Positions 8,353 through 17,740 of a DNA stretch of 64,000 nucleotides are shown in pieces. The DNA comes from Chitinophagaceae bacterium. GTDB taxonomy: Bacteria > Bacteroidota > Bacteroidia > Chitinophagales > Chitinophagaceae. Location of the stretch: positions 1 through 64,000 of the forward strand of contig JAHEZD010000007.1 in the NCBI GenBank assembly GCA_023251255.1, in the 5' to 3' direction. Each line of letters opens with the position of its first letter. Position 1 is the first letter of the stretch. Position numbers and translations under genes: made by a program. The notes beneath the pieces were generated by a model. It worked only from the letters and a program-made list of their open reading frames with translations, was not told where the DNA came from and did not search any database.

Positions 8353-9150
8353 TTAAAAACGTACCACAAAATCCTGCTTTACTTTAAACTCGTTCCGCAG
8401 CAGGACTATCCCTATAAAAAACAAATCAATGCTCATTGTTACTGCTGGATGCTGCTTCACTTCCTCCCAGGCCTGTTCCATTTCCTGGCTCCAATGTACG
8501 TCGTCCAAAATAATGATGGTGTATTCATGGGACTTCTTAAGCACTTCATTGAAATAGTTGATGGTTGGTTGGTAGCGGTGGTTGCCATCCAAAAAAGCAA
8601 GATCAATAGCTGGCAATCCGGAAATGGCCAGTGATAGGGTTTCATCGAAGTTCCCTTCAACCACTCCTATGTTCTTCAATTCGAGCTTGCAGAAATTTTC
8701 CCTTGCAATATTGGCCACGGCATTGGAACCTTCCATTGTAATTACCTGGGCATCCAGCTTTGCTGTTGCCAAATAAGATGAAGTGATACCCAATGATGTA
8801 CCCAGTTCAAGAATGGTCTTGGGCTGGTAATGGTCAACCATCCTGAACAATAACTGGGAGAATTTTTTGGGCTTCAGGGATGAACGTGCAATATCTTTTA
8901 CAAACCGTTGCTTGGTTAACCCTGTTCTTGAGCCTGCACCAAAATCCTCGATGGTCAATTGTCTTTTATCAAGCAATAAATCGCTCCTCAATTGTTCAAT
9001 TTGCTCATAGGCATAAAATTGCCTGTTATCATTCAGCACTTCCGTTACAAATTCAAAAACGAAAGGCGAGTGTATGCCATGCCCCTTGCCATTGCTGGCT
9101 CTTAGGTAATAATTGATGTATTTGAAGGCTAATTGAACAGGTGAATACAT
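8353..9150 (-). CDS. Class I SAM-dependent methyltransferase
   Basis: A 265-aa soluble protein. Its central Rossmann fold has SAM motif I ILELGTSLGITSSYL near residue 135, an acidic second strand (VITMEGS) and a post-motif FLDGNHRYQPTINYF near 195. This pattern resembles the methyltransferase_24/O-methyltransferase type. The N terminus (FKYINYYLRASNGKGHGIHSPF) is characteristic of a Bacteroidota-specific subgroup of unknown substrate. The start codon overlaps the stop of the upstream membrane-protein gene by one base, so the two are probably translationally coupled. It is last in the thyA-folA cluster. The substrate is unknown and the methyltransferase fold is firm. Confidence 0.85.
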   Translation of the reverse strand: MYSPVQLAFKYINYYLRASNGKGHGIHSPFVFEFVTEVLNDNRQFYAYEQIEQLRSDLLLDKRQLTIEDFGAGSRTGLTKQRFVKDIARSSLKPKKFSQLLFRMVDHYQPKTILELGTSLGITSSYLATAKLDAQVITMEGSNAVANIARENFCKLELKNIGVVEGNFDETLSLAISGLPAIDLAFLDGNHRYQPTINYFNEVLKKSHEYTIIILDDVHWSQEMEQAWEEVKQHPAVTMSIDLFFIGIVLLRNEFKVKQDFVVRF

Positions 9151-9689
9151 TATTTTTCTGCTTGTTGGCTTGGCAATTTTTTAAGCAGCCAAAGTAAGGC
9201 ATAAGTACCAATGAATAAAGAGAGATAGTTAAGCACTTGAAATGGAAGGTTGTAACCATCATAGTTTACACTCCATGAAGATGGCAAATAATCCCTAAAC
9301 ATATTTTGTAAAAAGCGCCATACATCACTCCACCATAACAAAAACAGCTCAACAAGCACAAGCCACTTATTGGCCTTCATCTTCTTGAAAAGGAAAAGAA
9401 AAGGAACAATCATGGCCAGCAACATGGCATAAAACAAATGACCATAGGGAGAAAACAAATTGAAGCGGCTGTAATAGGAAGTATAACCCTCATGTTTATA
9501 AGTAAAAGCCGTTCTCAAAAAATTGATTATTTGCCAAAGTTCACTAGAGCAATAGATAATCAACAAGATATTGCTCACGGCAATCGCATTGAGCAAGCAG
9601 TTTCTGTTATTGCCTTTAATAAAGAAATAAGACAGCAGTAAAACCGGAACAGTATAACGGTAAGCTGAAAAAATAAAGTCAATAAACAT
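9150..9689 (-). CDS. Polytopic membrane protein of unknown function
   Basis: A 179-aa protein with about five predicted hydrophobic helices (near residues 12-25, 33-50, 83-102, 107-125 and 150-170) and a short basic C-terminal tail. No family was recognised. It sits 3 bp downstream of folA and overlaps the following methyltransferase by one base, so it is almost certainly co-transcribed with both. The region between helices 2 and 3 is rich in Tyr and aromatic residues (AFTYKHEGYTSYYSRF). No motif points to transport or enzymatic activity. Confidence 0.7.
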   Translation of the reverse strand: MFIDFIFSAYRYTVPVLLLSYFFIKGNNRNCLLNAIAVSNILLIIYCSSELWQIINFLRTAFTYKHEGYTSYYSRFNLFSPYGHLFYAMLLAMIVPFLFLFKKMKANKWLVLVELFLLWWSDVWRFLQNMFRDYLPSSWSVNYDGYNLPFQVLNYLSLFIGTYALLWLLKKLPSQQAEK

Positions 9690-9692
9690 CGC

Positions 9693-10187
9693 TTACTTTT
9701 TCTCCCATAATTGAAAACTGTAAGGGTATTTATGCTTTCCGTCTGCAGCAAAATCCTCGTTTTTTACCAACTGCCATTTGTTTTCGTTAATTTCAGGGAA
9801 AAAAGTATCGCCTTCTATTTCTGCATGTACACGTGTAATATAGATCCTGTCGGCCATCTTCATGGCCTCCTTATAAATTTCCCCACCACCACCAATAAAG
9901 AGTTCCTTATAATGATGTGCCCCTGCCACAAAAATGGCATCGTCCAAACTCGATACAGTTACGGTTCCATCATGCTTCCAATCTTTCTGCCGTGTGATGA
10001 TAATGTTCAACCTCCCGTTCAGGGGCTTGCCACCCAAACTATCAAAACTTTTCCTGCCCATAGCAATGGGCATGGCCCAAGTGGTGTTCTTGAAAAACTT
10101 CAAATCATTGGGCAGATGCCAAAGCAGTTGGTTGTTCTTGCCAATAGCATTGTTGGTGGAAGCAGCAACGATGAGTGAAACAATCAA
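9693..10187 (-). CDS. folA: Dihydrofolate reductase
   Basis: Reduces dihydrofolate to tetrahydrofolate with NADPH, regenerating the cofactor oxidised by thymidylate synthase. The 164-aa protein has the DHFR signatures: SLIVAASTNNAIGKNNQLLWHLPNDL at residues 4-29 (substrate Asp at PNDL), the cofactor-binding MGRKSFDSLGGKPLNGR near 43-59, the glycine pair FIGGGGEIYKEA near 97-108, and ITRVHAEIEGDTFFPEI near the C terminus. It lies 41 bp downstream of thyA, a classic pairing because ThyA makes the dihydrofolate that FolA recycles. Confidence 0.96.
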   Translation of the reverse strand: MIVSLIVAASTNNAIGKNNQLLWHLPNDLKFFKNTTWAMPIAMGRKSFDSLGGKPLNGRLNIIITRQKDWKHDGTVTVSSLDDAIFVAGAHHYKELFIGGGGEIYKEAMKMADRIYITRVHAEIEGDTFFPEINENKWQLVKNEDFAADGKHKYPYSFQLWEKK

Positions 10188-10228
10188 AATAAAAATTTTA
10201 AGGTCAGGAAATGCAAATCAAAAAACCG

Positions 10229-11023
10229 CTAAATAGCTACAGGTGCCTTAATATGCGGATGGTGCTCATAATTTTCCAAACTGAAATCCTCAAACTTGAA
10301 ACTGAAAATATCCTTCACTTCCGGGTTCAGTTTCATGGTTGGCAATTCATAGGGAATGCGCGTCAATTGCAGTTGCGCCTGTTCAATATGGTTATTGTAT
10401 AAGTGCACATCACCAAAACTATGAACGAAATCGCCCAGTTGCAGGTCACAAACCTGTGCTATCATCATGGTAAGCAATGCGTAAGAAGCAATATTAAAAG
10501 GCACGCCCAAAAAAACATCCGCACTCCGTTGGTACAATTGGCAACTCAGTTTCCCATCGGCCACATAAAACTGGAAAAGGCTATGACAGGGCATCAGGGC
10601 CATTTTGGGAAGTTCGGCCACATTCCAGGCACTTACAATTAACCTCCTGCTATCGGGATTCGTTTTTATTTGATTGATAACATCTGTTATCTGGTCCACC
10701 ACTGTGCCATCAGCTCCTTCCCAACTGCGCCATTGCTTGCCATATACCGGACCAAGGTTGCCATTTTCATCAGCCCACTCGTTCCAGATACTTACACCAT
10801 GCTCTTTCAGGTACTGAACATTCGTGTCCCCAGTTAGGAACCATAGCAGTTCGTACACAATGCTTTTCAAGTGCAGTTTCTTCGTTGTCACCATTGGGAA
10901 ACCTTTGTTCAAATCGAAACGCATCTGGTAACCGAAACAACTGATTGTGCCGGTTCCTGTCCTATCATGCTTCTGGGTACCATTGTCCAGAATATGCTGG
11001 AGTAATTCTTGATATTGCTGCAT
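10229..11023 (-). CDS. thyA: Thymidylate synthase (ThyA type)
   Basis: Methylates dUMP to dTMP using methylene-tetrahydrofolate. The 264-aa length equals that of the Escherichia coli enzyme, and the nucleophilic Cys in [11 protein letters not shown] falls at residue 146 as in that protein. Other signatures are [18 protein letters not shown] near 21, [14 protein letters not shown] near 58, [13 protein letters not shown] near 126 and the dUMP-binding [18 protein letters not shown] near 165. It is first in a cluster with folA, a membrane protein and a methyltransferase. Identification is certain. Confidence 0.98.
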   Translation of the reverse strand: MQQYQELLQHILDNGTQKHDRTGTGTISCFGYQMRFDLNKGFPMVTTKKLHLKSIVYELLWFLTGDTNVQYLKEHGVSIWNEWADENGNLGPVYGKQWRSWEGADGTVVDQITDVINQIKTNPDSRRLIVSAWNVAELPKMALMPCHSLFQFYVADGKLSCQLYQRSADVFLGVPFNIASYALLTMMIAQVCDLQLGDFVHSFGDVHLYNNHIEQAQLQLTRIPYELPTMKLNPEVKDIFSFKFEDFSLENYEHHPHIKAPVAI

Positions 11024-11385
11024 AACTGCAAATTAAAGAAAAGCGAATGGCTACAATAGCATTGATATGAACCGATGGGGAGAAGCTGTGTACAAGCAGG
11101 TTTTTTAACCTTGTTCAAAACCAAATACTTAATTCAAGTTGCTAGCTGCAGCCAGTTGAGCCAATTCACCCGCAATCTGGAGCAATTAACTAGATTCAAC
11201 ACAGCAATCCCCATAGCGGCCGGCAATAGGGCAAATTACGTTACTTAAATTAAGACCATTTATAAGTCCACTGATTTTTACATAGTTACAAATACCCTCC
11301 CATCAAATTATAGTTGCAAGTATGGAGTTAAATATTTAGCTTTATTACGCATAACGATTTGCTTCTTGCGATACTTAAACCTGAT
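11024..11385. other. Divergent intergenic region between thyA and the sensor kinase
   Basis: About 360 bp that should hold the promoters of both divergent genes. No perfect TAnnTTTG was found, and no strong hairpin or repeat was seen. Confidence 0.4.
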
Positions 11386-14300
11386 ATGGACCAGCTAACT
11401 GATTTTTTCACTCATCTGTTTGACTACTCATCATGGCCACCAAGATGGAATTGCGGCAAGTGGAGTGGTTTTCATGGTTGGCTTTATATTATAAGCGATT
11501 TGCTCATTTGGGCGGCCTACTTTGCCATCCCTTTTATCATCATAAAATACATAACGAAGAAACATGATGCCAAATTTGTAAGGCTTTATTTCCTTTTCGC
11601 TTCTTTTATCCTGGCCTGTGGTTCAACACATTTTTTGGATGCGATTGCATTCTGGTTCCCCTTGTACAGGTTAAGTGCATTGATGAGGTTCATAACAAGT
11701 ATAATAAGTTGGGTAACAGTTTTTTATTTGTACAAGTTATTGCCAGTTGCTTTTTCTTTAAAAACAGCGCAGCAATTGGAGCATGAAATAGAGGAAAGGA
11801 AGAGGGCCGAAGAACAAAATAAGGAAGCAGAAGAGCGTTACCGCTTGCTGGTAAATGGCATTCAGGATTATGCAATTTTCATGCTCGATGCAACCGGTCA
11901 TGTTGTAAATTGGAACCAAGGTGCAAAAAAAATAAAGGGGTATGCCGAAGATGAAGTTATTGGTAAGCATATTTCCATTTTTTATACCCAAGAAGCAATT
12001 GATTTGGGTGAACCAGAACATAACCTGAAAATGGCCACGCAAAATGGCAGCCATGAAAGCGAAAGCTTGCGGGTAAAAAAAGATGGGTCACAGTTTTGGG
12101 CAAATGTTGTTTTCGCTGCCCTCTTTGATGGAAACAAGCAACTTAAGGGTTTTGCAAAAATCACCAGGGATATCACCGAAAAGAAAAAACTGGAAACAGA
12201 GTTAAGAGGATTTAATGAGGACCTGGAAAAGAAAGTGGTGAGGAAAATGGTGGAGATAAAGGAAATTTTTGAGCGGGTCAGTGATGCCTTTGTGGCCCTG
12301 GATGAAAATTGGAACTATACTTATGTGAATGATAAGGCCTATGAAAATTTTGACAGGCCCCAAGGCTCCTTAATTGGAAAAAATATGTGGCAGGAATTTC
12401 CAGAGGGTGTTGGCAAGCCATTTTACCATGCTTATAAAAAAGCAATGGAAACACAGCAGATTATTCAAATAGAAGAGGAATTCCTTCCATGGGGCAAATG
12501 GTTTGAAAATACTGTTTACCCCTCACCCAATGGTGTGTCCATTTACTTCAAGGACATAACAGACAAGAAAAAATCGGAAATACGCATCCGGGAAAGTGAG
12601 GTAAAGTACAGGTCATTGGTTGAACATGCCAGCGACGCCATTTTTATTGCAACGCAAGAAGGGAAAATCTTGGAATTCAATACAAGCTTTGCTTTGCTTT
12701 GTGGTTATGGTAAAGAGGAATTGTTTGGAAAGGATATCAAGGATATTCTTTTTGAAGAAGACTTAAAGAAAATGCCACTTCAAGTAGAAAAATTATTTCT
12801 TGAGAACCAATTAATCACTGAGCGCCGCATCAAAAGAAAAAATGGCAGTGCCCTTATGACCGAAGTCAGTTCCACCGTATTGCCCAATGGAAATTTCATG
12901 GCCGTTATTAGGGACATCACTGAACGGAGGGAAATGGAAGAACAGATAATGCGTGAAAAGGACCTTTCCGATTCGATCATTAATAGTTTGCCCGGCCTAT
13001 TCTATTTATGCAGGAATGATGGAAAATTTTTACGGTGGAACCAGAACCTGGAAACAGTTTCTGGGTACTCCACCGCTGAAATAATTGCAATGAGCCCTCT
13101 TGATTTTTTTGATACTGATGAAAAGCAAATGATAAATGACAGCATTTCAATGGTATTTACTGAAGGGCAATCACAAATTGTAGCAAATCTTTATTCAAAA
13201 AAGAAGAAAAAAACAGCTTACTTCTTTACTGGCATAGCTATTACCTATCAAAACCAGGAATGCTTTCTTGGGATAGGGATTGACCTGACAGAACAGAAAA
13301 AAGCTGAAGAAGAAGCATTGGAAATACATAGGGAAATGTACACGGCCCTGAACAGGATAAATGATAGTGTTATATCTGTGGACAATGAATGGCGGTATAC
13401 TTTCCTAAATGATGCTGCATTAACGATCCATCCCTTGGGAAGGGAAGGAACACTGGGGAAAACCTTATTGGAAGTACACCCAGAACTGGAAAAAACCGAG
13501 CTCTGGCCAAAGTATCAAGAAGTAATGAAAACCAAAGTGGCTGCCGAAATAGAAAGTTTCTATGAACCATTGAATTTTTGGACCTCGGTAAAAGTGTACC
13601 CATCCAAGGATGGATTGACATTTTTTTACAAGGATATCTCCGAGCGAAAAATTACAGAAGAAGAACTCAAGAAATCCGAAGAAAAATACCGCTTACTTTT
13701 TGACAACAACCCCTTGCCCATGTGGATGATTGATGTGGATACATTGAACATTATAGATGTAAACGAAGCGGCTATAGTACATTATGGGTATACCAGGGAT
13801 GAGTTTATGGGCATGAACATCCGCAACATCCGCCCGGCTGAAGACATAGGTAAGGTTGAAGAAGCGGCAAGAGCACATAACAATTCCATCAGGAAGGTAG
13901 GCACCTGGACCCACGTTAAAAAAGATGGTACATTGATAAAAGTGGAAATCACTTCCCATGACGTAAATTATCAAAACAGGAAAACCAGGCTTATCCTATC
14001 AAATGACATAACAGATAAGGTAAAAGTAGAAGATGCCCTGCTTAAATTGAACGGGGAACTGAGGGAACTGTATGCACGTCAACAAAACATCCGTGAAGAA
14101 GAAAGGAAATCAATAGCCCGTGAAATACATGATGAACTTGGCCAATTACTTACCGGGCTTAAAATGGACATGAGCTGGTTAAAGAAAAAAATTGCAGAGA
14201 AACAACCTGAGCTTACCGAAAAAATGAATGAAACCATCGGCCTTCTGGATGAATCCGTAAAAACAATCAGGAAAATTTCCTCGGAACTGAGACCCGGAAT

Positions 14301-14691
14301 ACTGGATGATCTGGGAATCATGGATGCGCTTCTCTGGCTATGCAAGGATTTCGAAAAAAGAACGGAAATAAAATGTAGCATCCATAACCTTGCAGGTAAT
14401 ATAGAATGTAGCGATGGAACAAAAGTGGTACTGTTCAGGATTTTCCAGGAAACCTTGACCAATGTAATGCGGCATGCGGCAGCCACAACAGTGGAAGCAG
14501 AAATATCTGCAGATAAAACCACTTTGACCATGCAGATTACAGACAATGGGATAGGTTTTGATGTGACCAGGAATACAAAAACATTGGGTTTGTTAGGAAT
14601 GAAGGAACGCATTGCCAATATAAATGGCCAACTTTATATCAGCAGTGCCGTTGGAAGAGGCACTTCAATAACTATTATTGTTCCTATTTAA
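11386..14691 (+). CDS. Ethylene-receptor-like membrane domain, six-PAS sensor histidine kinase
   Basis: An 1101-aa membrane sensor. Residues about 20-115 form three hydrophobic helices like the ethylene-binding domain of plant ETR1. D38, Y45, I75, C78 and H82 reproduce the spacing of ETR1 D25, Y32, I62, C65 and H69, including the CGSTH copper motif. A coiled coil follows, then six PAS units, each usually ending in a DITEKK/DITERR-type motif. The C terminus has a HisKA_3 dimerisation domain (REIHDELGQLL, phosphoaccepting H915) and a HATPase domain with DNGIGFDV and GLLGMKERI. This NarX/DesK-type kinase lies 9 bp before a LuxR-family regulator, its likely partner. The start is placed at the ATG at 11386; an in-frame codon at 11359 would add nine residues. 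Ligand binding is inference. Confidence 0.92.
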   Translation: MDQLTDFFTHLFDYSSWPPRWNCGKWSGFHGWLYIISDLLIWAAYFAIPFIIIKYITKKHDAKFVRLYFLFASFILACGSTHFLDAIAFWFPLYRLSALMRFITSIISWVTVFYLYKLLPVAFSLKTAQQLEHEIEERKRAEEQNKEAEERYRLLVNGIQDYAIFMLDATGHVVNWNQGAKKIKGYAEDEVIGKHISIFYTQEAIDLGEPEHNLKMATQNGSHESESLRVKKDGSQFWANVVFAALFDGNKQLKGFAKITRDITEKKKLETELRGFNEDLEKKVVRKMVEIKEIFERVSDAFVALDENWNYTYVNDKAYENFDRPQGSLIGKNMWQEFPEGVGKPFYHAYKKAMETQQIIQIEEEFLPWGKWFENTVYPSPNGVSIYFKDITDKKKSEIRIRESEVKYRSLVEHASDAIFIATQEGKILEFNTSFALLCGYGKEELFGKDIKDILFEEDLKKMPLQVEKLFLENQLITERRIKRKNGSALMTEVSSTVLPNGNFMAVIRDITERREMEEQIMREKDLSDSIINSLPGLFYLCRNDGKFLRWNQNLETVSGYSTAEIIAMSPLDFFDTDEKQMINDSISMVFTEGQSQIVANLYSKKKKKTAYFFTGIAITYQNQECFLGIGIDLTEQKKAEEEALEIHREMYTALNRINDSVISVDNEWRYTFLNDAALTIHPLGREGTLGKTLLEVHPELEKTELWPKYQEVMKTKVAAEIESFYEPLNFWTSVKVYPSKDGLTFFYKDISERKITEEELKKSEEKYRLLFDNNPLPMWMIDVDTLNIIDVNEAAIVHYGYTRDEFMGMNIRNIRPAEDIGKVEEAARAHNNSIRKVGTWTHVKKDGTLIKVEITSHDVNYQNRKTRLILSNDITDKVKVEDALLKLNGELRELYARQQNIREEERKSIAREIHDELGQLLTGLKMDMSWLKKKIAEKQPELTEKMNETIGLLDESVKTIRKISSELRPGILDDLGIMDALLWLCKDFEKRTEIKCSIHNLAGNIECSDGTKVVLFRIFQETLTNVMRHAAATTVEAEISADKTTLTMQITDNGIGFDVTRNTKTLGLLGMKERIANINGQLYISSAVGRGTSITIIVPI

Positions 14692-14700
14692 AATACTCTT

Positions 14701-15321
14701 ATGAAGATCCTTATTGCAGATGACCACAGCGTAGTTAGAAGGGGGCTGGTAACCATATTAAAAGATGAATTCCCACTTGCCTTGATTGCTGAAGCCACAG
14801 ACGGGGCCGAGCTTCTTCAGAAAGCTTCGGCTGACAATTGGGACATTGTGATTTCAGATATTTCTATGCCCGGTAGATCGGGAATGGAAATATTGAAGGA
14901 ATTAAAAGAAGTGGCCCCAAAAGTTCCCGTACTTATCTTAAGTGTCCACGCCCCGGAACAATATGCGGTAAGGACCATTAAAGCGGGTGCATCGGGTTAC
15001 CTTACAAAAGAAAGTGCCCCTGAACTCTTGGTAAAAGTGGTACAGCATATTATGGGTGGAAGAAAATACATAACACCCGAAATTGCGGAAATGCTTGCTG
15101 AAAGTTACAATGATGACAAACCTGTTCATGAGAACCTATCGGACAGGGAATTTGAAGTGATGAAACTAATTGCATCCGGCAAAACCGTTTCAGAAATAGG
15201 GAATATGCTTTCCTTGAGTGTAAACACCATCAGCACTTACCGCTCACGGATACTGGAGAAGATGCGTATGGCCAGCAATTCCGAGCTCACACATTATACT
15301 ATTAGCAACAAGCTAATTTAG
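14701..15321 (+). CDS. NarL/LuxR-family response regulator
   Basis: A 206-aa DNA-binding regulator. The receiver domain (residues 1-120) has the acidic pair at D7-D8, phosphoacceptor D53 (VISDISMPG), the switch region LILSVHA and the conserved Lys in GYLTKES. The C-terminal GerE/LuxR helix-turn-helix (about 143-206) has LSDREFEVMKLIASGKT and SVNTISTYRSRILEKM. It lies 9 bp after the histidine kinase on the same strand and matches the HisKA_3 class, which normally pairs with this regulator type. It probably controls genes in response to the kinase; targets are unknown. Confidence 0.95.
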   Translation: MKILIADDHSVVRRGLVTILKDEFPLALIAEATDGAELLQKASADNWDIVISDISMPGRSGMEILKELKEVAPKVPVLILSVHAPEQYAVRTIKAGASGYLTKESAPELLVKVVQHIMGGRKYITPEIAEMLAESYNDDKPVHENLSDREFEVMKLIASGKTVSEIGNMLSLSVNTISTYRSRILEKMRMASNSELTHYTISNKLI

Positions 15322-15517
15322 TGCTATTGAATAAATAAACCCGCAAAAAACATAGCGCCGATTATCCAATCGATGCCTAAGAATCTGTTCAGGACCTTCG
15401 CTAATTTGTAGTATCAACTGCCACATTCACGCTTCTTACAACTACCCAATTTTCACGATTGGCACTATTCAAGATATGCCGGCCCCATTGTTCCTTTGCA
15501 TTATAAATAAACCAAAA

Positions 15518-15901
15518 ATGCTAAAAAATTTGAGTGTGTTGATTGTGGATGATAGTAACATTATTAGAGGGAAACTCCACTCCATGATCAATGAACTGGA
15601 GCATATAAAATCTGTATTTGAGGCAGAGGACTTCGATTCTGCTATGCACGAGGTAAAAGCAAACAAACCATCTGTGGTATTGCTCGACATTAATTTGCCT
15701 GGCAAAAGCGGATTCGAAATACTGAAAGAAATAAAAATATTCAATAAGGCAATAAAAGTAATTATGGTAAGCAATGTTGCTACAGAATACCATCAGAAAA
15801 TTTGCGGCTTTTTAGGAGCTGATTTTTTTATAGACAAGTACAACGAGTTTGAAAAGATTCCTAGTTTACTTAAAAGTATCCATCTGAAAAATTTCAACTG
15901 A
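15518..15901 (+). CDS. Stand-alone response regulator receiver protein
   Basis: A 127-aa CheY-like single-domain receiver with D11-D12, phosphoacceptor D57 (VVLLDINLPGKSG), a Ser in the switch position (IMVSNVA) and a Lys in FFIDKYNEF. It has no output domain, so it acts by protein-protein contact or as a phosphate shuttle or sink. The start is set at the ATG at 15518; an in-frame upstream ATG at 15476 would add an atypical 14-residue leader. It lies about 200 bp after the LuxR regulator and is a paralogue of the receiver at 16171-16548, sharing LLDINLP, KSG and a GADxFIDK-x-x-EFE C terminus. Confidence 0.9.
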   Translation: MLKNLSVLIVDDSNIIRGKLHSMINELEHIKSVFEAEDFDSAMHEVKANKPSVVLLDINLPGKSGFEILKEIKIFNKAIKVIMVSNVATEYHQKICGFLGADFFIDKYNEFEKIPSLLKSIHLKNFN

Positions 15902-16016
15902 CTCATTACTTGGCATATGTAGTACTACATTATTTTCCATGAAAACACATCTAGCCAAATTCAAGTAATTTCTTGAACCCCCACACGATGAAAACTCAAC
16001 CCCTGGTTGTAAAACA

Positions 16017-16040
16017 AAGCCCCTTTTTTAGGGGCTTATT
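16017..16040 (+). terminator. Rho-independent terminator after the first receiver gene
   Basis: An 8-bp stem (aagcccct and its complement) with a T5 loop, followed by attttatt. It lies between the two stand-alone receiver genes, so they are probably separate transcripts. Confidence 0.8.
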
Positions 16041-16170
16041 TTATTATACTGCAATTCATTGCTGGCACAGCAACCATGTAGTACAAACAACTACAAACTT
16101 TATGGAGTAAGCACTATAACTAACCACCAATAGTTTGCCTTGCTTTACACGATTAGCTTTAAAAAGTACT

Positions 16171-16548
16171 ATGCACACTAACCCATTAAAAATACTTTTG
16201 GTAGATGATTCCAGCATTGTACTGCAACGTATTCAGCAGCTCCTGCATGAAGTATTTGCCGTAGAGCAAATCACAATTGCCCTTGATGGGGAGGAAGCAA
16301 TAATTACGGCCCAAGCACATAAACCCGATATTGTACTGCTGGATATAAACCTACCGAAAAAAAGTGGTTTGGAAGTTTTGAGGGAACTTAAGCTAACTGA
16401 TGGCAACATTAAAATAATTATGCTTACCAGTCAACCAGCAGACCAATATAAAGATTTATGCCTGCAATTAGGTGCCGATGCATTTATCGATAAGACCAGT
16501 GAGTTTGAAAGCGTACTTGATATTATCAGGCAACTGATGACGCAGTAG
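16171..16548 (+). CDS. Stand-alone response regulator receiver protein (second copy)
   Basis: A 125-aa CheY-like receiver with acidic residues D12-D13, phosphoacceptor D58 (IVLLDINLPKKSG), Thr in the switch position (IIMLTSQPA) and Lys in AFIDKTSEF. There is no effector domain. The ATG at 16171 was chosen because it gives the usual short leader before the first beta strand (MHTNPLKILLVDDS). It is a paralogue of the receiver at 15518-15901, but a terminator separates them. It ends 4 bp from the stop of the convergent proline dehydrogenase gene, with no room for a normal terminator. Confidence 0.9.
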   Translation: MHTNPLKILLVDDSSIVLQRIQQLLHEVFAVEQITIALDGEEAIITAQAHKPDIVLLDINLPKKSGLEVLRELKLTDGNIKIIMLTSQPADQYKDLCLQLGADAFIDKTSEFESVLDIIRQLMTQ

Positions 16549-16552
16549 CCCC

Positions 16553-17740
16553 CTATCTCCTCCTTTGAAGTTCCCGCTTGATCAAAACAAGTTCCCTGCC
16601 TGTTTGCCCACTCATTGAAGAGTTTTCCTGGGCCCTCCGCATAAGGTAGGGTATCACATCCTTTATTGGGCCAAAGGGCAAATATTTGCTTACACTGCAA
16701 CCTTCCTTGGCAAGGTTAAAAGTGATATTGTCGCTCATGCCGTATAGTTGGGAAAAATGGACCCGTGGGTGATTATGGGGAATATTTTTCTTATTGAGCA
16801 GGTCAAAAGCTTTCAGGTTGCTTTCCTCATTATGGGAGGCAATAATCAATGAAATGGATTCCAAATTATTGATACAGTAAGCAACCGCTTCATCATAATC
16901 ATGGTCGGTGCCCTCCTTATCAATTTGAATGGGCGATAGGTAGCCTTTTTGCATGGCCCGTTCCCTTTCCTTTTCCATATATGCTCCACGCACCAGCTTA
17001 ACCCCCAAAATAAAGCCCTGCTGCTGGGCTATTTTATGTGAAAGCCTTAAAAAAGGCAACCGGTCATGTCTATACAATTGGATTGTATTGAAAACAATGG
17101 CCTTTTCCTTGTTGAACTCTTCCATCATTTCCATCGTAAGCTTATCCACCGGATCCTGTATCCAACTTTCTTCTGCATCAATCAGCACACCAATATTCTT
17201 TTCAGCGGCCACTGCACATATTTCGTACATCCTGTCCTTAACACGCTCCCATTCAGCAATTTCATCTTCATTATCATGTATGCCACTCCGCAAGCGAGGG
17301 GCTTCGTTCAGCGTTTCCAACAAATTAAACCTTGCCAGGCCAGTAACCTTCACACTTATAAAAGGTATATTGGTCTGCGTGGCAGCATAATTGATAACAC
17401 GTATGAACTCTTCTGTTGCATGGTCAAAATTAGCTTCACCTTCCTTTCCTTCCACACCATAATCCAATATGACGTCCACACTGTACTTGCCAAGGGTAGA
17501 CCCAATAGCGGCAGTTTCTTCCAAGGTTTCCCCACCAACAAACTGTTTGAAAATGGTTTTCCGTACAATACCATCCACAAAAGGGATTTTCCCCCTTATC
17601 AGCAAAGGGGTAATCCTGGTACCAATAGGCACAAATAAAGGATAGCCCATGGTGGTGAAGAGAAATTTTGCTTTCTTCAGTTCCTTCTCCGTTTTATAGG
17701 CAAAAGCAGTTTCCGTATTATCAAATGAAATTGTGGCCAT
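16553..17740 (-). CDS. Proline dehydrogenase
   Basis: A 395-aa FAD enzyme that oxidises proline to pyrroline-5-carboxylate, the first step of proline use as carbon and nitrogen source. The product begins MATISFDNTETAFAYKTEKEL, as in stand-alone Bacteroidota enzymes. It carries the TIM-barrel signatures FISVKVTGL, VLIDAEESWIQDP, LRLSHKI, GVKLVRGAYMEKER and the C-terminal LPFGPIKDVIPYLMRRAQENS. The P5C dehydrogenase domain found in fused PutA proteins is absent. The ATG at 17740 was preferred over upstream in-frame codons to 17887, which would add a poorly conserved, Pro-rich leader. It is convergent with the receiver gene, 4 bp away. Confidence 0.93.
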   Translation of the reverse strand: MATISFDNTETAFAYKTEKELKKAKFLFTTMGYPLFVPIGTRITPLLIRGKIPFVDGIVRKTIFKQFVGGETLEETAAIGSTLGKYSVDVILDYGVEGKEGEANFDHATEEFIRVINYAATQTNIPFISVKVTGLARFNLLETLNEAPRLRSGIHDNEDEIAEWERVKDRMYEICAVAAEKNIGVLIDAEESWIQDPVDKLTMEMMEEFNKEKAIVFNTIQLYRHDRLPFLRLSHKIAQQQGFILGVKLVRGAYMEKERERAMQKGYLSPIQIDKEGTDHDYDEAVAYCINNLESISLIIASHNEESNLKAFDLLNKKNIPHNHPRVHFSQLYGMSDNITFNLAKEGCSVSKYLPFGPIKDVIPYLMRRAQENSSMSGQTGRELVLIKRELQRRR

